Below are positions 1-12,510 of a stretch of 64,000 nucleotides of DNA, piece by piece; the first letter of the stretch is position 1, and every line of letters begins with the position of its first letter. The notes beneath the pieces were generated by a model. It saw only the letters and a program-made list of their open reading frames with translations, ran no database searches and was not told the DNA's origin. The position numbers were made by a program, and so were the translations under genes. Source of the DNA: Trileptium ribeirensis (Eukaryota > Nematoda > Enoplea > Enoplida > Thoracostomopsidae); NCBI GenBank assembly GCA_030248225.1, contig JASANE010020387.1, positions 112,501 to 176,500 of the forward strand, written 5' to 3'.

Positions 1-3000
1 TTTTAAGCAGTAAATGGGAGAAAATATTTTAATTGAATCAATAGATTATAGAAATGAAGAATAATCATAAAATAATATGTTGTAGCAACGATATGGTACC
101 CTAGTTGCGCGTTCTACTAGTTTGTGCTATGTCCAAGGTAAGGTATGACGCCGACAGTCCAAACAAATTTCTTCCATTCGTTTCTGAAGTATCTTGTGGA
201 AGTTAATATATTACAGTTATTATATAACTAGGTTTCAGGATTTTGAAATCAGGTTTTTGCCTATTTTGGCTTTAATATAACAATGTAATATATATTTCAG
301 AAATTTAACTGTAGTTAGGAATTCGCTGACCGAGGCGTTAGTATATTTATAGTTGTGCAAACAATGTGGCCACTTGTTTTTGTTTGAGATTAAAAAGTTT
401 AAGTAGTGCCGCAATCATACACAAAAATAGCTGAAAATGCTAAATATTAATCTAGAAAATTTGAAACAATGGTTTAAAAACTGCAACATAAAATATTATA
501 AATTTAGTTTTTTTTCAGAAAGCCACCAAAATAGTTAACAAACAGCTGATACGCTTTGATTGATGTTTATTATAACTGTTCAAACCATTTTTCTGTAATT
601 AATCAAATTTTTGCTTTGGTATGGTGTTTAAGAACATCATTTTTGTATACTCTGAGAAGTAAAAAATTATTTAGTGGAAATAAATACGGCCTCGTCCCAA
701 ATTATACCAAGTAAAAATGATTAAGGGGTCAGTCTCTACCAGGACACGCGAGGCTCCGCAAAATGCCGAACCGTCGTCGGCTCCTATTTAAAGAAGCCAA
801 CAATACAAAAAAATCATTTGTTATAAGATTTTAAATATCTTATAATGACTTTAAAATGACTCAATTCAAAGCAGACAGCGACAATGACATTGCTTAGTTG
901 GAACACTATTAAACAACAAGCTAACTTTTTGAAATGATTAGGCACGGTTTTGTTAAATATTGAACATAAAAGATTTGCTGTTATGCCGTGAATGTAGTGT
1001 CAGAGAAGTCATTCATTATTTAAGAACAGTGGAAATCCAGTGATCTCAGCAAAACATATAATCTTGTGCAAGAGCAAACTTAAGATCCGCCCCAACTATC
1101 CTCTTTTGACATTATATACAAAATGTTGTTAGCGAACAAAACTTGAATTTTACTAGCCGTATCCAATTTCGATATTTTTCTGCTTCATAACGCCATTAGC
1201 GAATGCAATTCGGCCCCTGTACTTTAACACCAATGTGTTCGCGAATATTTTCAAATTATAATGTATGGAATCTGAAACGGGCTAATTTCTGTTCTATAAC
1301 GCAAAAATAAAATTTGTGTTCAGTGAAGAACTGAATGGCAATCGCTTTTGTCAAAAGAGGATAGTAAGGGGCGCAGCTTAAGTTTACTCATGCATTAATG
1401 TACCATTTTTACTTTATTAGAAGTTTACTGCGGATCTGAATATGCAGCTTAGGTGGCGATATTCACGACTAGCGTTTACTGGAAAAACCAATACGACTCC
1501 AAATTTATACCTTGTCGTTCGAGCCGACACACTGTATGTAAATTTGTTAAACTATTATATCTTGGCTCTAAAACCATACTGTAAATATGAGTAGGTATCT
1601 AATATTTACAACCACAGACTTAAACTTTTGTGTTCAATTTTCCAGGATGTCTGCGAGAAAGTCCAAAATATTTTGTACACGATTGCTCCCAAATATTTCA
1701 ATTATATCGAAGAACTATTTACTATAAATTTGGGAATATATTTTAGACGTGCACGAAGCGAAAATATGACAGTGACGTGCTCTAAAACATGTCCCCGTGG
1801 GCATCCTTAGGCCAGGCCAAATGCGTGCTCAAATTATCAGCCCACCAGTTGCTGGTAAACTTGCAGATTGTGGGTACGCGCATGGTGCACAATTTTGTAT
1901 GAAAGCAGTGAGCACTATTGCCAAAGGGACTATGTGTTTCCGTGTAATGAGCGATGTCTAAAAGACGTAGTTGTCCCCTTCACATAATAATGTCTTGAAA
2001 ACTTGACGGTTACTAGAGGATTTCCTTTAGTGGCCGCCGCCCCGTAGTTCCCTTTATCGAGCAGTGTAAGTTCTCATCTCTCATCAAAATAGATTAAACT
2101 GTTCCCTTGGTTGGATGGTGCTTAGAAGACATGACGGTTGCTTCTCTTTAGTGGGGGTTATATATCTGTTAGTGTGTAACCGTCTGAAAACAAAGCGATT
2201 TTTGGCTCCGCGCTGGGATGAAGATACTAGATGGAATCATGATCAGTTTCATGAAACCTGGAAACCTGCCGCGTAAGGCGACTGGCTGTGCGATATGGAA
2301 CGAGCGATAGAAGTGGACCGTGTTGTTCCTCGTGTAGCCTCAGCAACAAAATCACTGACAAATTAATAACTTTTGTGAAGCTAAATGCAGCAGAAAGGTT
2401 TAAAGTTGTTCAAAATGAACTTCGATAACGACTGATATGAGTTTAAAAAGTTGCGAGATTATCGACCCTAAAAACATTCTTACCCACAAGTACAGGTCTA
2501 GTGGCGGTGGGAAAGCGTCTAATTTTCACCAATACCCGCGGTCTCAATAAACTATATACCAGCACTGCGTACCTCTGAAAGATGGTATAAATATATAAGG
2601 ACATAGTAACGAATTTTGATTTACCTTTTGGGACTAATTTCATCAAATCAACGTCTACCAAATAATTCATAAAACAGTCCAATATAGCAAATTTTTTAAA
2701 TATTTTGCCATGAGCTGTCAAAAAATTGGTGCACAGTACTACTAGGAAATGTTTTCACATTTTAGTTTTGGTGCCTGGAATTTGCTGTCGTGAGATGCGT
2801 ATATTGACACAAACCCTAAATATAAATCGCCGCTCCTACAGTAGTTGAAAAGTTAGTCACATATTAATCTAACAGAAACCGTACCGGCATTATTAACAGC
2901 TAGAGTAGAGCTTTAGCATTGGTTTTGATAATGACTTGTGCGTAGTCGATCTGCAGAACAAAATTACTGTTTTCATAACGAGCTTCTTCAGAAATGCTAC

Positions 3001-3957
3001 TCCAGCAGCATATACAGCAAACAGAAAAATCGTTACAAAACTTAGAAATTGTAGTTAACCTTAGAGTTGTATATATATTATTATATATATAAATTCATTA
3101 TATTAAAATATGTTAATATTTGTCACCATTTTTGTAAAAAATAAACAGTTAATAGGAAACTTCGAAATTTTTTCCATCCACTGACGAAATATCGCGAATA
3201 TAAGCCATTACGGTAACCGCTGTTGGTCCTGTAATATGTACAAACGGAATATGCCTATGTAGTTAAACATTCTGTTCCGCCTGTTATTTAATACAAATTT
3301 GTTTCGTTTATGTTTGAATGAAAGACAGTGTGTATTAAATATTTTGTAAAATAGGAAAATTTCACCTATTTTACGAAAATATTCAAATTTTAGGAAATTC
3401 CACTATTCCACCTTTTTTCGATAAGCATTGAAAACTTATAAATTTACGATTATATTATTTGCGCCACGGATGGTTACTCGAAACGTAACGCCAAACGGGC
3501 AGTAAAAGACCTTATACAAAATATTTTGACATTACAAAAGGACCACTGCCGCTTTCAAACACACTGCACTAAGCTGTTCTTTTTCTTAGTCATATAACAT
3601 ACTGTCTTTAAAAGTGTCAATGCTCCGAATTTATCATACACGAGAAGTGTCATAAACGATTTTATACCTGGGAAATGGATAATTTTACTGTTTATCAAAT
3701 AGAATATTCTTGCAATGAAAACAATGACCTTCCGGCACATTAGAATGACTTTTAAATGCCTTCATCTACCACAGCTACCACAGCAACAACTTACAACTAC
3801 CACATCAAAATTAAGATCGCCTTTGTGTGAGTAAAAGCAACTATAATACACTGCAAAATTAAACACAACTGCAGTGAACCATTTGAAATAAACTGCAATA
3901 TACATAAATGTATATATGTGACGTTGGACAGAAACAGACAAAATACAGGGTCTGTAC
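1..3957. other. AT-rich intergenic DNA
   Basis: No convincing coding sequence. All open frames are under 100 codons, start at non-ATG codons in several cases, and lack motifs. The one structured feature is the inverted-repeat element at 1069-1393. A (TA)n-rich stretch lies near 3070-3110. Confidence 0.6.
1069..1393. mobile_element. 325-bp MITE-like element with inverted ends of about 44 bp
   Basis: The left end 1069-1112 (GCAAGAGCAAACTTAAG, then CGCCCC and ACTATCCTCTTTTGACA) is inverted at 1350-1393. The last 17 bases of the stem are a perfect match. The interior is about 240 bp of AT-rich, non-coding DNA. No certain target duplication. Confidence 0.75.
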
Positions 3958-4318
3958 AGCAAAATAAGCATTATCAATAAGAGGAGAGAAACGTCTATTT
4001 TGTTGATTAAAATAGTTTGTTGCAGTTAAAGTCGGCCGACGGATTTCTTCGCCACCAGAATCCGCCGAAGAACCATCTAAATGTAGAGATAAAGTCAGCG
4101 ATTTGCTGTGCGACTGCTTCACTGAAGGCACGTCTACAACAGCAGCATCACTGTCTTCTCCGCTGATAGCAGACTTCGATTTCTTTATATTCACTGACTG
4201 CAAATTCAACAAATTTTTTTCAAGTTCTTTATCAGATGCGATTATTCTAGAGCACTTGTATTGTTCTAATGCTTTTTGGCCACGGTAAACATCGCATAAA
4301 ACGTAAATTTGCACGACA
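3958..4318 (-). CDS. Possible coding exon of an unrecognised gene
   Basis: A minus-strand open stretch of about 120 codons, with acceptor-like CGCGTTCGCAG at its upstream side and donor-like GCT|GTACAG at its downstream side. It codes DVYRGQKALEQYKCSR, a Ser- and Asp-rich region (SAISGEDSDAAVVDVPSVKQ), and RFSPLIDNAYFA. The composition looks like a cytoplasmic linker or tail rather than random AT-rich translation. The frame continues through both splice sites, so limits are uncertain. It would belong to another minus-strand gene downstream of GLG1, but no partner exon was found. Confidence 0.35.
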
Positions 4319-4789
4319 CTGCGAACGCGATATAATAGTGATTTCAGTAAAGACAATACGGTAAATTCGGACCAAACATAAGTTTCTTCAACATAAAAGA
4401 ATGAGCAAATGATTCATACGTCAGAAGGTTACTACTTCTGAAGAACACAAACCTTAGTAAGGCGCTGTGTAAAACACATTGTGCAAACCTTTAGTTAACG
4501 ATATACTGCCTTAATTAACAAAATTACTATGTGATTCTCTTTAGCTGCCGCTTAGCAATGCCTTTTTGGGGCTACTTAACGCTGTCATCGAAGCATTTAA
4601 AAAAGATTTTATTCGTGGGTGCCAGTACTGGGCGGCTTGTTATCTTTATATAGTTAACATCTAAGCTTTGTTTTTCGATTACCTATTCCAAATAAACTAA
4701 GCGACATGCTCCCAGGGAACCTTTGACAAAAATCATGAATTTAATTAAGTTCGCGATGTCCTAAGCTGGCAAGCATTCGTTTTGGGTCA

Positions 4790-5260
4790 GTCAGTCATAC
4801 CTCGCACAGATGCAATGGCATAACCAATAGAAAAGTTCACATTTCAGGCTTATGTTTATGCCATTGCTGCAACCAGCGCAAATGTGACAACAATTGCACT
4901 GGAAAGTGCTTTGGCGAAAACAATTTCACGGACACAATGCTTTAGTAAACATTATTGCACTACATCTTGCAATAGTAATTATCATTGCACGATCAATGAT
5001 CAAAACTATTGCACTCGAGTGAGTAAACTGATCTTTATTTTTCACCTTAAAATGTAAATGTCGTTACAAATGCACACCGTCAATGCATTGTACTATACAG
5101 TTGCATAGCCATGTGCTATCCCTGCTGCAAATGCTCTTAGTAAGCAACCGAGTTTACCAATGCACGGACGGCGCCTTCGACATTGTCATTGCACTCAAAT
5201 CGTTTTGAGTGCATTGGTAGCGACCATATTGCCCACAGTGTGCAGTAGTTGCACACAAAT
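4790..5260. repeat. Region dense in TTGCAC words, with a hairpin
   Basis: TTGCAC occurs at least six times, and the close variant ATGCAC or its complement several more, within 470 bp. At about 5186-5214, CATTGCACTCAAA and TTTGAGTGCATTG form an inverted repeat with a 4-base loop. The pattern could be a decayed short-period satellite or a cluster of binding sites. Confidence 0.5.
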
Positions 5261-8200
5261 AAACGTGAACGACGCATTATTACAATGAGCACAAAAACAA
5301 AGTTAGTTTATAGAAATACTTAGTCTTGTCAAATATCAATTTTGTCGCTCCTCGACTACCGTTGTGGGTAGTGTAACTCGCCCATGTCTCTGTCAAGTAT
5401 CTGTACATACATAGTTCACGCATATATTTTATTTTTATTCCTAGTGAAAACTTGTGTGTATTTTGGTGAACAATTTCAATTCTTTTAACTGTAATGAAAG
5501 ATATATATATATTTAACGTTGTTAATTTAATTTAACCTTGTTTAGTGAAAGCTACATAACAGCTTTTTTCGTTTTCCTGCTTCTAGTTAATATTTTCTTC
5601 CTGGCTATACGTATACACAGCCCAGGCAATTATGATGAAGCAAAGATGGTTTATGATAGCAGCAATGTTATTTCAATGTCGCCTTACAACGCCGACAGAT
5701 GTGCGGTAGCCCTTGGCTTGTTTGGATTAGTGTTACGACGGGAATTGCAGCCAACGTAACTTTCAGGGGCGGAAGTGAAATGCATGCCATGCCGTTTTCG
5801 ATATGCTAACCCTTAGTCTTAGCCTAAGCTAAGGTCCTTATATGAGCCATGTACTAAGCCTAAGTCGGGGGGTTGCCGCCCTCCAAACCCTCCGCTCTAA
5901 GCTGTTCTTGTTCTAACGCCTGGCCCCTAAAGATGACATGGGCCGGGATTGCAATTGTTGTTGTGGATATCACACCCAGCGTTTAGGGTGTGCGCGTTAA
6001 AGGCTTTTTCATCGGAGCCAGCACAAGCCTACGGTTGCGTCATATACGGAGCGTGCTATTAAACGATGTGTACATCAATCTCGTTTTAATCAAGGTCTGA
6101 CACGCATAGTGGGTTAGCAGCTAAGTGATTGTAGCATCGTTGTTAGCATCATGGGCCACGGGTATAGCTTAATATTTGGTGCGCGTTGGCGTACGCTATT
6201 AAGAAAGATAAAACGGGGTTGGGACTTCTCTCGGAACATGGTATACAGTCCTTGCGTTGCTGCCAGGTTAACGGTTAAAGAATGGGCTACTGAAGTTTGT
6301 TATTTTATTATTGTTGTGTATCTGTTTTGCGTGAAGTCGGGTAATACAGGCATCGTTCGGAATCTGAGTGGAACGTCAGAGTGTAGTCATTATTGATAAG
6401 GCTTAGGGTCCACGCTAGTAACGGAACAGGAATTGTGTCGGAAAGCCGAAGCTGCGAAACGCGGAGTTGCGCAACAAATTAGCGGTATGATCCAAGCTAG
6501 TATATCTAACGCTTAAAACATTATGCACAAGGAGCCCGGCAATTATTTATTATAAATTTTGTTTCTATTACTTTGCTTCGAAAATATATAACCCAATAAT
6601 TGTGAAATACTAGTTCGGTTGCTTGTGATGCTTTGGCCATCGACCAGCTATAGCTTCTGCCAATATCTCTACTTGGTTAATTAAGATATTTGTAATAAAC
6701 CGATGTTTGATGGTTTTGTTCGTGGCATATTGAAATCCTAGGAAACGGCGAAGTTATAGCAAAGCACGCAGATCGTAATAGGCCGAGTCCGCACTCCTGC
6801 CAGTGGAATATTAATTCGGGAATGGCGTCGAATAGCGTACCGTTCCGTATAGTCGTCATTATAAACCAGCTAAAGGTTTAAGGTGCTGATATACATCTTT
6901 TAAAGTGTTATGTGGCACTCAGGTGATCATGTCTCCAACGTTTGGAACCTATGTACACTACACTGTGTCAGACACACTCTCGACAACAGGATGTCTTAGA
7001 CACCCTCATGTTTTTTATAAATTTTATCAAAGTAGCTAGACAGGGGTATTGTCATTTCTCGACATTGTCAAGCACACAGTGTCCTCTTGCAGTTTTATTG
7101 ACAGTGTACGGCATTATTTCATCAACGGTCATATGGGCTAAATATATATCGGGAATTTGGAAAAAAACTACACAGAACAGTTGACTAATGGACTGGATTA
7201 GCTACAGACGGTGTCCGTTACAGTTAATTCGCGCCGAATTGGTAGCCAAGGGTATGTGTGACACTGTAGAGAAAAAATACAGTACCTAGGGGTGTGTCCT
7301 ACACTTTAGAAAATTAATTTACAGTATGGGTGTCACCATTATCATCATTATTGTCTATACGGTAGCGTCACGAATACAGGGGGACGAAAGTTCCAAACAG
7401 AGGGGACATTATAACGTGAACGCCGCATTATACCTACACAGGCTACTGTCGGTTGAGCTAGCTTGCCTCAGTTTCACGACGAATAAGTTGACTCGCGCAA
7501 CGCCGCTGATAACTGACCGAACACATCCTCGGTACTGGTGGTCAAATCCTAAAGTCAATCCGGTCTAACATCCCACTAGGTGGCCATAGCGAGACCAAAC
7601 ACAAAGATTACGACACTGGTTATTGGCGTATTCTCGTTATCAGCACGACGAAATTGATATAAAACCTGGTCATCGGCATCGAAAAATATTATTTATATTT
7701 GAGATTAGTATCGATAAACAGAGTGTGAGTCGCTTAGCCAGAAACAAAAAATTGTGTAGCGTAATAAAGGTCAGAAGTATACTGACGCTAGTAATGAGGT
7801 TAACGGTCGCAGGACCCCCATTGTCAATGGAGGGACGAATGTTGCAGCACCTAACAGGCATTCGAATGGATATAAATGTTGCTTTGTATGTTTTCCTTGA
7901 AACAGACTGACACTTCAATTTAATGGTAACCTTTAGTGCACTATGTCGGAAAAACGTCAAGAAAAAAATTTGGACAAATTTGACCAAATAGCTTTTGCAT
8001 GAATAGAACTGTTCCGGCAAGTTAGAAATATTTGACAATTTTTTATTCGACCGATAGAAAATTTCCGAAACAACTTTACTATATTCCCTATGGCTTATAG
8101 TAGTACCGATGGTTTAGTTGCCAATATTGAACGAAGAGGCAGCGTAGTTTGCATTTTACTGTATTAGAACAAAACGTATTAAGCATTTTCATCTAGTTTG

Positions 8201-8879
8201 CTTTGTGATACTACAAAAAGGTTATTGGGGTTTTCGCGGTACGCCTTAAGTAGGAGTCAATAAATTCGCGGTCAACTGTGACTCGAACCAGAGAGGACAC
8301 AAATAGTGTCGCAAGTAAACAAGATTTCTGTGTATTCAAAAATGGCCTGCTCTGGCGGCGTAAATAGCTTTTATTTTTAATCAAATTTATTTTATCAAAG
8401 TATATCCAGTCAGTGAGCCACCGCCACGGCATATTTTATTTTGACGTCGATATTTATTGTCTTATTCCGTGGTCAGCATAGTATTGTTCGTTAACGACCA
8501 AAATGTCTCATGGTCGGAATTTGTTCGGTGCAGAAATCATCTCTTAGAGGAGGTCGCCGATAGTCATCTTCCCACTCCCCCCTAGTCCCAATTCTGAAAG
8601 CTTGGACCAAGCAATATATACATGGATATGCACTAAATATATGTGTAATAGTTACTGAAACTTCTATACAACTGTGGAACCGGTACAGATGCAGCAAAAT
8701 TGCCAATAAATAAAAGATTCTCCACTTTCCTGCAGTAGTGGCCCTAATTCCTCAGCAGGTCATTAAACATTAATCCATACCTGCACCGAATTTGTTTTTA
8801 CACAAGGCGAAAAAGACATGAAACTCAAGCTTCTAGCTGTAAGAGGCTTATATCCACAGGAGTTAGCCTTTCTGAGTGA

Positions 8880-8970
8880 CACTGTTTGTGTAACAGTTTT
8901 CAAAAACTGACAGAGTTTATGTAACAGTTTTTAAAACTGTCACACTTTCCGTAGCAGTTTTTTTTAATTT
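8880..8970. repeat. Three-unit repeat of about 34 bp
   Basis: GTAACAGTTTTCAAAAACTG, GTAACAGTTTTTAAAACTG and GTAGCAGTTTTTTTTAAT occur in succession. Each is followed or preceded by a CACT or CACA block, and the first two are near-palindromic. Confidence 0.7.
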
Positions 8971-9454
8971 GCCACAATGTGCAGTGACGGCACACAACTC
9001 TTTGTTAATTCAATGTGATCATGTTGGCCGAAACTACTTCAGATCGGAAATTCATGAAGCCGATTATAGCCAGTAGTGCGTTACTAACGGTAGAACAAAA
9101 CACGGCGTGAACACATGCTAACTTAGCAAATGTCGAATATGAGCTGGAGATTGATGATCTAGTAACAGTTGAGGAGCTAGTAAGAATTTTGTTTTGGGTA
9201 CAGGGAAACTGTTAGTATTGGCTATAGGATAACTGAAACGGATGTCGGGTCGACCGAGCTGAAGAACGCTGTGAATAAGAACCAAATTTGGCCATGAGAG
9301 CTGAAATTTGCAGACGCGTGGCGGCTCAGTTTGCTTCGGCAGAAAAGACGCCCTACCGGAAGGCGTTTCATTGGACTCAGCAGCATGCAGTATTACAGAA
9401 AATGCATTACTACCCCATCAGCCCGGTAATGTGGATATTTCTGGCGCCAAGATT

Positions 9455-9760
9455 AAGCCATGGTACACACACCACCATTGTGAAACATCAGGTCGATACG
9501 GATGATTCGTACGTTATACAGGAAATGGTATACCAGATCCAGTCGTTCATCGGCGGGGAATCACCAAACAGGTACAGCAGATACTCGACCACAATATAAT
9601 TCAGCCGTGTATGAATCCGTGGGTGCCGCCAGTACTACTAGCGAAGCAGGAAGGTGATGAGCTGCAATTTGCACCGATTATAGGGCGGTTAACGACATAA
9701 GGTTACTTTCCTTTACCGCGGATCAACGAAACTATGGTAGCGTTACATCGTGTAACTTTT
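9455..9760 (+). pseudogene. Ty3/Gypsy-type reverse transcriptase fragment
   Basis: Broken plus-strand frames give KHQVDTDDSYVIQE, VQQILDHNIIQPCMNPWVPP, VLLAKQEGDELQF, a frame-shifted DYRAVND and then PLPRINETM. These correspond in order to the N-terminal reverse transcriptase blocks of Ty3/Gypsy polyproteins (H-x-IDTGDA, GIIRPS-x-SPW, FCVDYRALN, YPLPRI). A one-base loss interrupts the frame within the DYR block. The catalytic DD block is not visible downstream. It is a decayed fragment, not an active element. Confidence 0.85.
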
Positions 9761-10054
9761 CCAGTAAACTAACTGTTGTTGTTGGTGAAAGATAGCTACA
9801 TTGTACCGCTCAAATGTACTCCGAAAGTCGGGATGCTGCACCTAACAAAACGGCAAACCGTAATTACGTTTTAGTAACAGTATGCACTACATATATGGTG
9901 ATCCGCCTAAATTTTCATTACTTTCTAAAAGGCAACATCGAAATACAGATTTTGTACCAGATGATTTCGATCCTCGTAGAAGATAAAAATGACAGGCGTG
10001 CATATATTTATAAAATCCTATATGCTAATACATGCTTATTAGGGACGACGAAAA

Positions 10055-10170
10055 ATCCCCACTGAGCCTCAGACACCCTCTCTAAGGGCGTTGCCGATCC
10101 CCCTCTCCCGGGATGTAGCCTTATCACCACTGAGCTTCGAACCATTCCACCACGTCGAAGGCGCGTTAGA
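10055..10170 (-). repeat. Possible tRNA-derived SINE head
   Basis: On the minus strand, GGTTCGAAGCTCAGTGGTG is followed by ATAAGGC. AGCTCAGTGG resembles an RNA polymerase III A box (tRNA D arm). A GGGGGATCGGCAACGCCC stretch about 35 nt further on resembles a decayed T arm. The local GC content is much above the flanks. It is not a complete tRNA. Confidence 0.3.
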
Positions 10171-12169
10171 ACTTTTGATGAAAATAAGCAAAAATTAGTT
10201 GTAAAACAGGCAAAAATTGAGAAAATTTTAGAGTCCCAAAACATTTCGAGAATTTATTCACCTTACAACCTCCTCCTCCTACAGACCGGCTGGTCCCCTT
10301 GGAACGGCTGACGGTGTCCCCAAAGCACCCGCTATGCACCTTGGTACTTGTATGTATGGTTATAGATGGGCACGGTTATCGGTTAGTGAAAAAACTGACC
10401 GGCCAACCGGGTTTCGGGATGAGTAATAGCAGATGCTTGGATACTAAATTAGTACAACCACATACTAAACTGCTCCGTGTAATACAAGATGACTCAATAA
10501 CGCTGTATTCGCTCCCGCATGTCGAACATATGTTGGATCAAGAGGTAAATTATAGATAGCTACACATACGTGCTAAATTTTAGCAAACGCATGTGTTACA
10601 ATTTTTAACCACTAAATTAATCAATGTCATAATTTCACAACGGGATATTAAATTGTCGATTTTTTTTAATTTCAACTGCATGGTTTTGTAGGGAAAATTT
10701 TTTGCAGTACATAATTTCCCCGGGATATACCGCAAAATACCACGTTCGCAGGAGCCAGTTAATACATGAAACTGAAATCAAGATTTGTAAATACAGCAGT
10801 ATAATAAGATAGCTGTCTTAATAGCTCTATAATCAGATGGGCATACAGTCCACTGAGGATTGAAAATGTGTATTCCATAAAATTTCTAACAACGGGACTT
10901 TGGATATAGGGCAACATCATTATTTGACACTATCACTCACGGTCTATACCTGCAATACAATTTATTGACATAATATAAATTCTGTTAACATAATCATACG
11001 ATATCGGAGTTGTACCGTCACCCATCAAATATAAAAGGGTCATATTTCAGATCATCGGAAAAGAAAAGCAAATTAACAACAGTACACGTTATACAAAACA
11101 ACGAAACATACGCAAATTATAACATTTAGCGTTCCACCAAAATAAAAAAAGCTACTAGTACTTACACATAACAATGTGTACATTTTACAGATCATCTTGT
11201 TGCAATGTTACACTATTACCCACAAAATAACCACAACACAAAGTACGTATTTAAAAGTGAAAAGCTTAACACAAATGCGCCAAAGCCAAATAATCTTCCA
11301 TTATCGTAGAACAACGTAATATTTGTCGTATACACCTCCGCCTGACAGTCCATCAACAGTCTGCAACGGAGGAGCAGTCGGACAGGTTTCTCTCTCGCTG
11401 TGCCTATGGTCAAAATCAATTTGCTGCTTTAAGTATGCATTATGTTGGTGCTAATACTAACATTACCGTTGCAATAATGGCTTAAACAATAAGCTAAACG
11501 TCGAATACACCAACAAGACGACTTTTAAATACTAGTAGCATCACAACCACGCTTCCACATCGTCATTCCTTTCATACATCAAAAATTCTGTAAAACTTTA
11601 TTACTATTCTACAAATTCAAGTTGCTTAATACTTGTTACTTCAATGACTCAACGTATCACTATAACTATAGTTATATTTCTTATAGAAGACAAGATAGTA
11701 ACCAGCACAAACACAAAAACTTACAGACAGTACCACGCCAGAAGAAAACGTTGAGAACTATTGTAGCATGTGCCATATTTGTAACCAAACAGGATAAAGT
11801 TCTGTACAAATACATATGTGTTATATATCTGCACAAATATCTATACGTTATTGCAGATATATGTCGTAAATATATACTACCTAAGCACTAAGCTAAATAT
11901 AACGAAAACCATGCAGCAGTTTAAATACTACATATATATTTCCATCCCTGGAAGAGCATCGAAAAAAGTTTTGAAACTGTTTCGTGGTTTTAGCATATCC
12001 AAAATAAGTGATTCTAAATGAAATAAATTAGATAAACAGCGTCCGATGTCTGTTTATCGGTGAGACTTAATAAATCCTAGTACACTGATATAACCATCGT
12101 TAAACACAACACTGCGAACCATTATGTTCTGCCTATCTGTAAATACCACAATTTGTGTATTAATGTTAG

Positions 12170-12510
12170 CAAGAGTGCATTAGGAAGAGTATAACACTTC
12201 TCTGCACTCACACGTAAACCCGTGTTTGATGACGCGGCGATTTCGGCCTGACCCCCCCCCCACAAAAAACTGGGGAGGGGTTGGTCGGATTCTCTCCAAT
12301 TTCTGGGGGGCTGGGCTATAGGCAGCTGCTGGTCCAACCGACCCCCCAAAAAAACGGGGGGGGGGGGCGAGCTACCTCCCCCCAGATGGGGTTAGTGCAT
12401 CTCGACCCCCCGAAAAAAGTGGGGAGTCAGACCGAAAACGCCCGTATCACCAAACATTGGTTTACGCGTGAGTGCAGGGAAGTGTCACACTCTTCCCTAA
12501 TACAATCTTG
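12170..12510. mobile_element. 341-bp foldback element with G/C-run interior
   Basis: The ends CAAGAGTGCATTAGGAAGAG and its inverse CTCTTCCCTAATACAATCTTG begin inverted arms of about 60 bp that include ACACTTC-CTGCACTCAC-CGTAAACC. A perfect 7-bp duplication, ATGTTAG, flanks it (12163-12169 and 12511-12517). The interior has long C and G runs (ten C at about 12251 and twelve or more G at about 12355). A relative of its right end lies near 49400. Confidence 0.85.

Larger units (their letters stand above)
4319..9454. other. Gene-poor region with local repeats
   Basis: Contains the TTGCAC-dense region (4790-5260) and a 35-bp repeat near 8880-8970. The higher-GC stretch 5760-6530 has no recognisable frame. 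It may include decayed flanks of the retrotransposon fragment at 9455-9760, but I could not identify an LTR, gag or protease. Confidence 0.5.
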
